Shown in pieces: positions 16,666-17,827 of a stretch of DNA of 17,827 bases. The DNA is from Nitrospirota bacterium. GTDB taxonomy: Bacteria; Nitrospirota; Nitrospiria; Nitrospirales; UBA8639. Within the stretch, counting starts at the first letter, position 1; each line of letters opens with the position of its first letter. A program made the translations under genes and the position numbers. The notes beneath the pieces are model-generated. The model made no database searches, had not been told where the DNA came from, and worked only from the letters and a program-made list of their open reading frames with translations. Where the stretch lies: NCBI GenBank assembly GCA_029879555.1, contig JAOUQB010000014.1, positions 1-17,827 on the forward strand, written 5' to 3'.

Positions 16666-16674
16666 TCTCCTCTC
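16666..16674 (-). promoter_or_regulatory. Ribosome binding site that decides the porin start
   Basis: On the minus strand GAGAGGAGA lies 8 nt before the ATG at 16657 and supports the start that opens with the signal peptide. Confidence 0.75.
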
Positions 16675-16733
16675 GTTGAAAAAGAAAATATAGTTTGGCA
16701 TGTGATAGAAACTGTTTCATGGTTGTGGAAAGC

Positions 16734-16765
16734 ATACTAGAGGAGGTGTGTTACGATTGTGTTAA
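16734..16765 (-). promoter_or_regulatory. Candidate Pho box and -10 element of the porin gene
   Basis: On the minus strand TTAAC-ACAATC-GTAAC (16765-16750) consists of two half-sites whose starts are 11 bp apart, the helical-turn spacing of PhoB boxes. Ten nucleotides downstream lies TAGTAT (16739-16734), 4/6 to TATAAT, with the box in the position of the -35 element, as in known Pho promoters. The leader would be about 70 nt. The same pattern occurs upstream of pstS. Confidence 0.55.
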
Positions 16766-17216
16766 GAACAGGTCAAACCACCGTAAACTTGCCGAGTTAG
16801 AGGGAGGAGAGTTGATGCGGCTAGCGCGGGCTCCAGAGATGTAGGCGGCGGTAAGTTTATGCTGTGGGAATTCAAAGAGGTGTTGTGCCAACCCTGTTTC
16901 GGTTAGCTGGCCGCTCCGGCCCACAGTCCAGAAGAGGGCGCAAGAGTCAGTTAGTCGGGGGGCTTTCGCCGGTTATGGGGGACGTTCATCGTCTGTAGGT
17001 CACCTAGCCTGCTATGAGGTTTACGACGATTCCGCTAAGAATGGGATTTAAGGTGCTGCAAGCTTCGGCGAGGAGCAGAATCTTATTTGAAAGGACCTGG
17101 GCTCATGCCAGTTGCAGACCTTGTTGCCTTTTCTCTGGTAAGGCTTGAACTGCCTGGTCAAGGCACTTTATCCTCATGCCGCCATTTCATCGATGGCAAC
17201 TCATTATTGATTGAAA
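16766..17216. other. Stem-rich intergenic region, possible structured RNA or relict element
   Basis: No gene with a start is recognisable in this stretch. It is rich in inverted repeats. CGTAAACTTGCCG (16782-16794) pairs with CGGTAAGTTTATG (16849-16861) as a 13-bp stem with two G-T wobbles. Directly abutting it, CTGTGGG (16862-16868) pairs with CCCACAG (16920-16926) and encloses two small hairpins (AACC/GGTT at 16890-16904 and CCG/CGG at 16911-16919). Further on are GACG/CGTC (16981-16993), TAGGT/ACCTA (16996-17006), CTGG/CCAG (17097-17111) and CTTGA/TCAAG (17144-17162). On the minus strand a frame without stops or an ATG runs from 16972 down to the TAA at 16751. It matches no riboswitch, RNase P, tmRNA or SRP signature that I know. 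Confidence 0.45.
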
Positions 17217-17234
17217 AGTTAACTGATTTGTAAC
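17217..17234 (+). promoter_or_regulatory. Candidate Pho box upstream of pstS
   Basis: AGTTAAC-TGAT-TTGTAAC has two 7-bp half-sites with a 4-bp spacer, the layout of a PhoB box; its core TTAAC-TGATTT-GTAAC (17219-17234) matches the porin box. The -10 is weak (TATGTG at 17243-17248). The ATG is about 146 nt downstream. Confidence 0.5.
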
Positions 17235-17380
17235 ATGCGGGATATGTGCCTGACATCATGATGCGGTAAATTTTATTTTAAACTGGAGTGGTATAGAAGA
17301 AAAAAGTCTTTTTGAATTCAAAGAAATAAAAGTGGAACAATGGCCGATACGGTCAAAAGCTTTTTCAAAGAGGAGCGAAC

Positions 17381-17827
17381 ATGGAGAGAAGTCTATTCTT
17401 GATCGGTGCGATCCTGGTCGGATTGACAGTGTTGTGTTCTCCCGTCATGGGAAAAGGCGATTTGTTTCCCGTTTTGGACTCACAGATCCCACCATATTCT
17501 CCGCAACATCGTGTTTCGGGGAAGGTCGAAATTGTGGGATCGAATACCATGAAAACTATTTTGGAGTCCTGGAAAGGTAAGCTGGGAAAAATTCAGCCTG
17601 GCCTGGACCTCATTCTGGAGACTGGGGGGTCAGCCACGGGAGTGGAATCATTAATCAATGGGAAAATTAATATCGCGGCGATGTCCCGTCCGATGACTAA
17701 TGAAGAAATTAACGCGTTCGCCTTAAGAATAGGGTATCCACCGGCGTCTGTCCCAGTTGCTGTGGATGCGCTCGCTGTGTTTGTGCAGAAAGATAACCCT
17801 CTTGATCACATAACGCTTCAACGATTG
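17381..17827 (+). CDS. pstS: PstS-like phosphate ABC transporter substrate-binding protein (cut by right window edge)
   Basis: The periplasmic phosphate receptor of the high-affinity Pst system. The 149 visible codons have no stop and run off the right edge. A signal peptide (MERSLFLIGAILVGLTVLCS, cleavage around residues 22-26) is followed by the type-2 periplasmic-binding fold of the PstS family. VEIVGSNTMKTILESW (from about residue 49) holds the first phosphate-contact loop, and ETGGSATGVESLINGKINIA the GGSxxG loop. AAMSRPMTNEE and PVAVDALAVFVQKDNPLDHI follow, as expected. AAGAGGAG lies about 6 nt before ATG 17381. This is the PstS-like (PBP-domain) branch rather than the classical E. coli form. 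The remaining Pst genes (pstC, pstA, pstB, phoU) would be expected just beyond the window. A Pho-box-like site upstream fits phosphate-starvation induction. Confidence 0.88.
   Translation, partial: MERSLFLIGAILVGLTVLCSPVMGKGDLFPVLDSQIPPYSPQHRVSGKVEIVGSNTMKTILESWKGKLGKIQPGLDLILETGGSATGVESLINGKINIAAMSRPMTNEEINAFALRIGYPPASVPVAVDALAVFVQKDNPLDHITLQRL

Noticed and set aside
16751..16972. 73-codon stop-free minus-strand frame as a real gene
   Set aside because: It has no ATG or GTG with a ribosome site, is closed upstream by TAA at 16973-16975, and overlaps the inverted repeats and the porin Pho box. Kept only as part of the unexplained region.

Overview
The window reads as a bacterial chromosome segment from a Gram-negative (diderm) organism of moderate GC. 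Two outer-membrane proteins (a TolC-type channel and an OprO/OprP-type porin), a lipoprotein with a lipobox and a tripartite RND efflux system support the diderm assignment. Protein style, strong AGGAG ribosome sites, frequent GTG starts and a palindromic intergenic repeat that resembles elements I remember from Nitrospira suggest Nitrospirota, perhaps a moderate-GC Nitrospira. That taxonomic call is inference and needs a homology search.

The theme is phosphate and polyphosphate. From left to right: the 5' half of ppk1 (polyphosphate synthesis, minus strand, cut by the left edge); divergently, an inositol-monophosphatase/HisN-like phosphatase; a 156-bp MITE-like repeat; ppx (polyphosphate hydrolysis, preceded by a 14-codon micro-ORF); a DUF47 PhoU-like regulator with a PiT phosphate permease; a bactofilin; and, convergent with it, sixA (phosphohistidine phosphatase). 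A tolC-RND-MFP efflux operon follows. Then come a minus-strand pair, a two-CBS-domain protein translationally coupled to PsiE, and a divergent lipoprotein of unknown function. A phosphate-selective porin (minus) with a strong terminator comes next, then a long divergent intergenic region, and finally the 5' part of a PstS-like phosphate-binding protein cut by the right edge.

Together the genes cover phosphate entry through the outer membrane (porin), periplasmic capture (PstS), low-affinity import (DUF47-PiT), storage as polyphosphate (Ppk1) and its release (Ppx), plus PsiE, a phosphate-starvation gene in enterobacteria. The two divergent promoters at the right end each carry the same 16-bp pattern TTAAC-N6-GTAAC, two half-sites 11 bp apart as in PhoB boxes. 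This suggests that porin and pstS are co-induced by phosphate starvation.

Most genes belong to known families. The less explained parts are the stem-rich 16766-17200 intergenic region, the lipoprotein, the CBS-PsiE pair, the non-canonical proton relay of the RND pump and the repeat at 2033-2188. I see no CRISPR array, rRNA, tRNA or intact insertion sequence.
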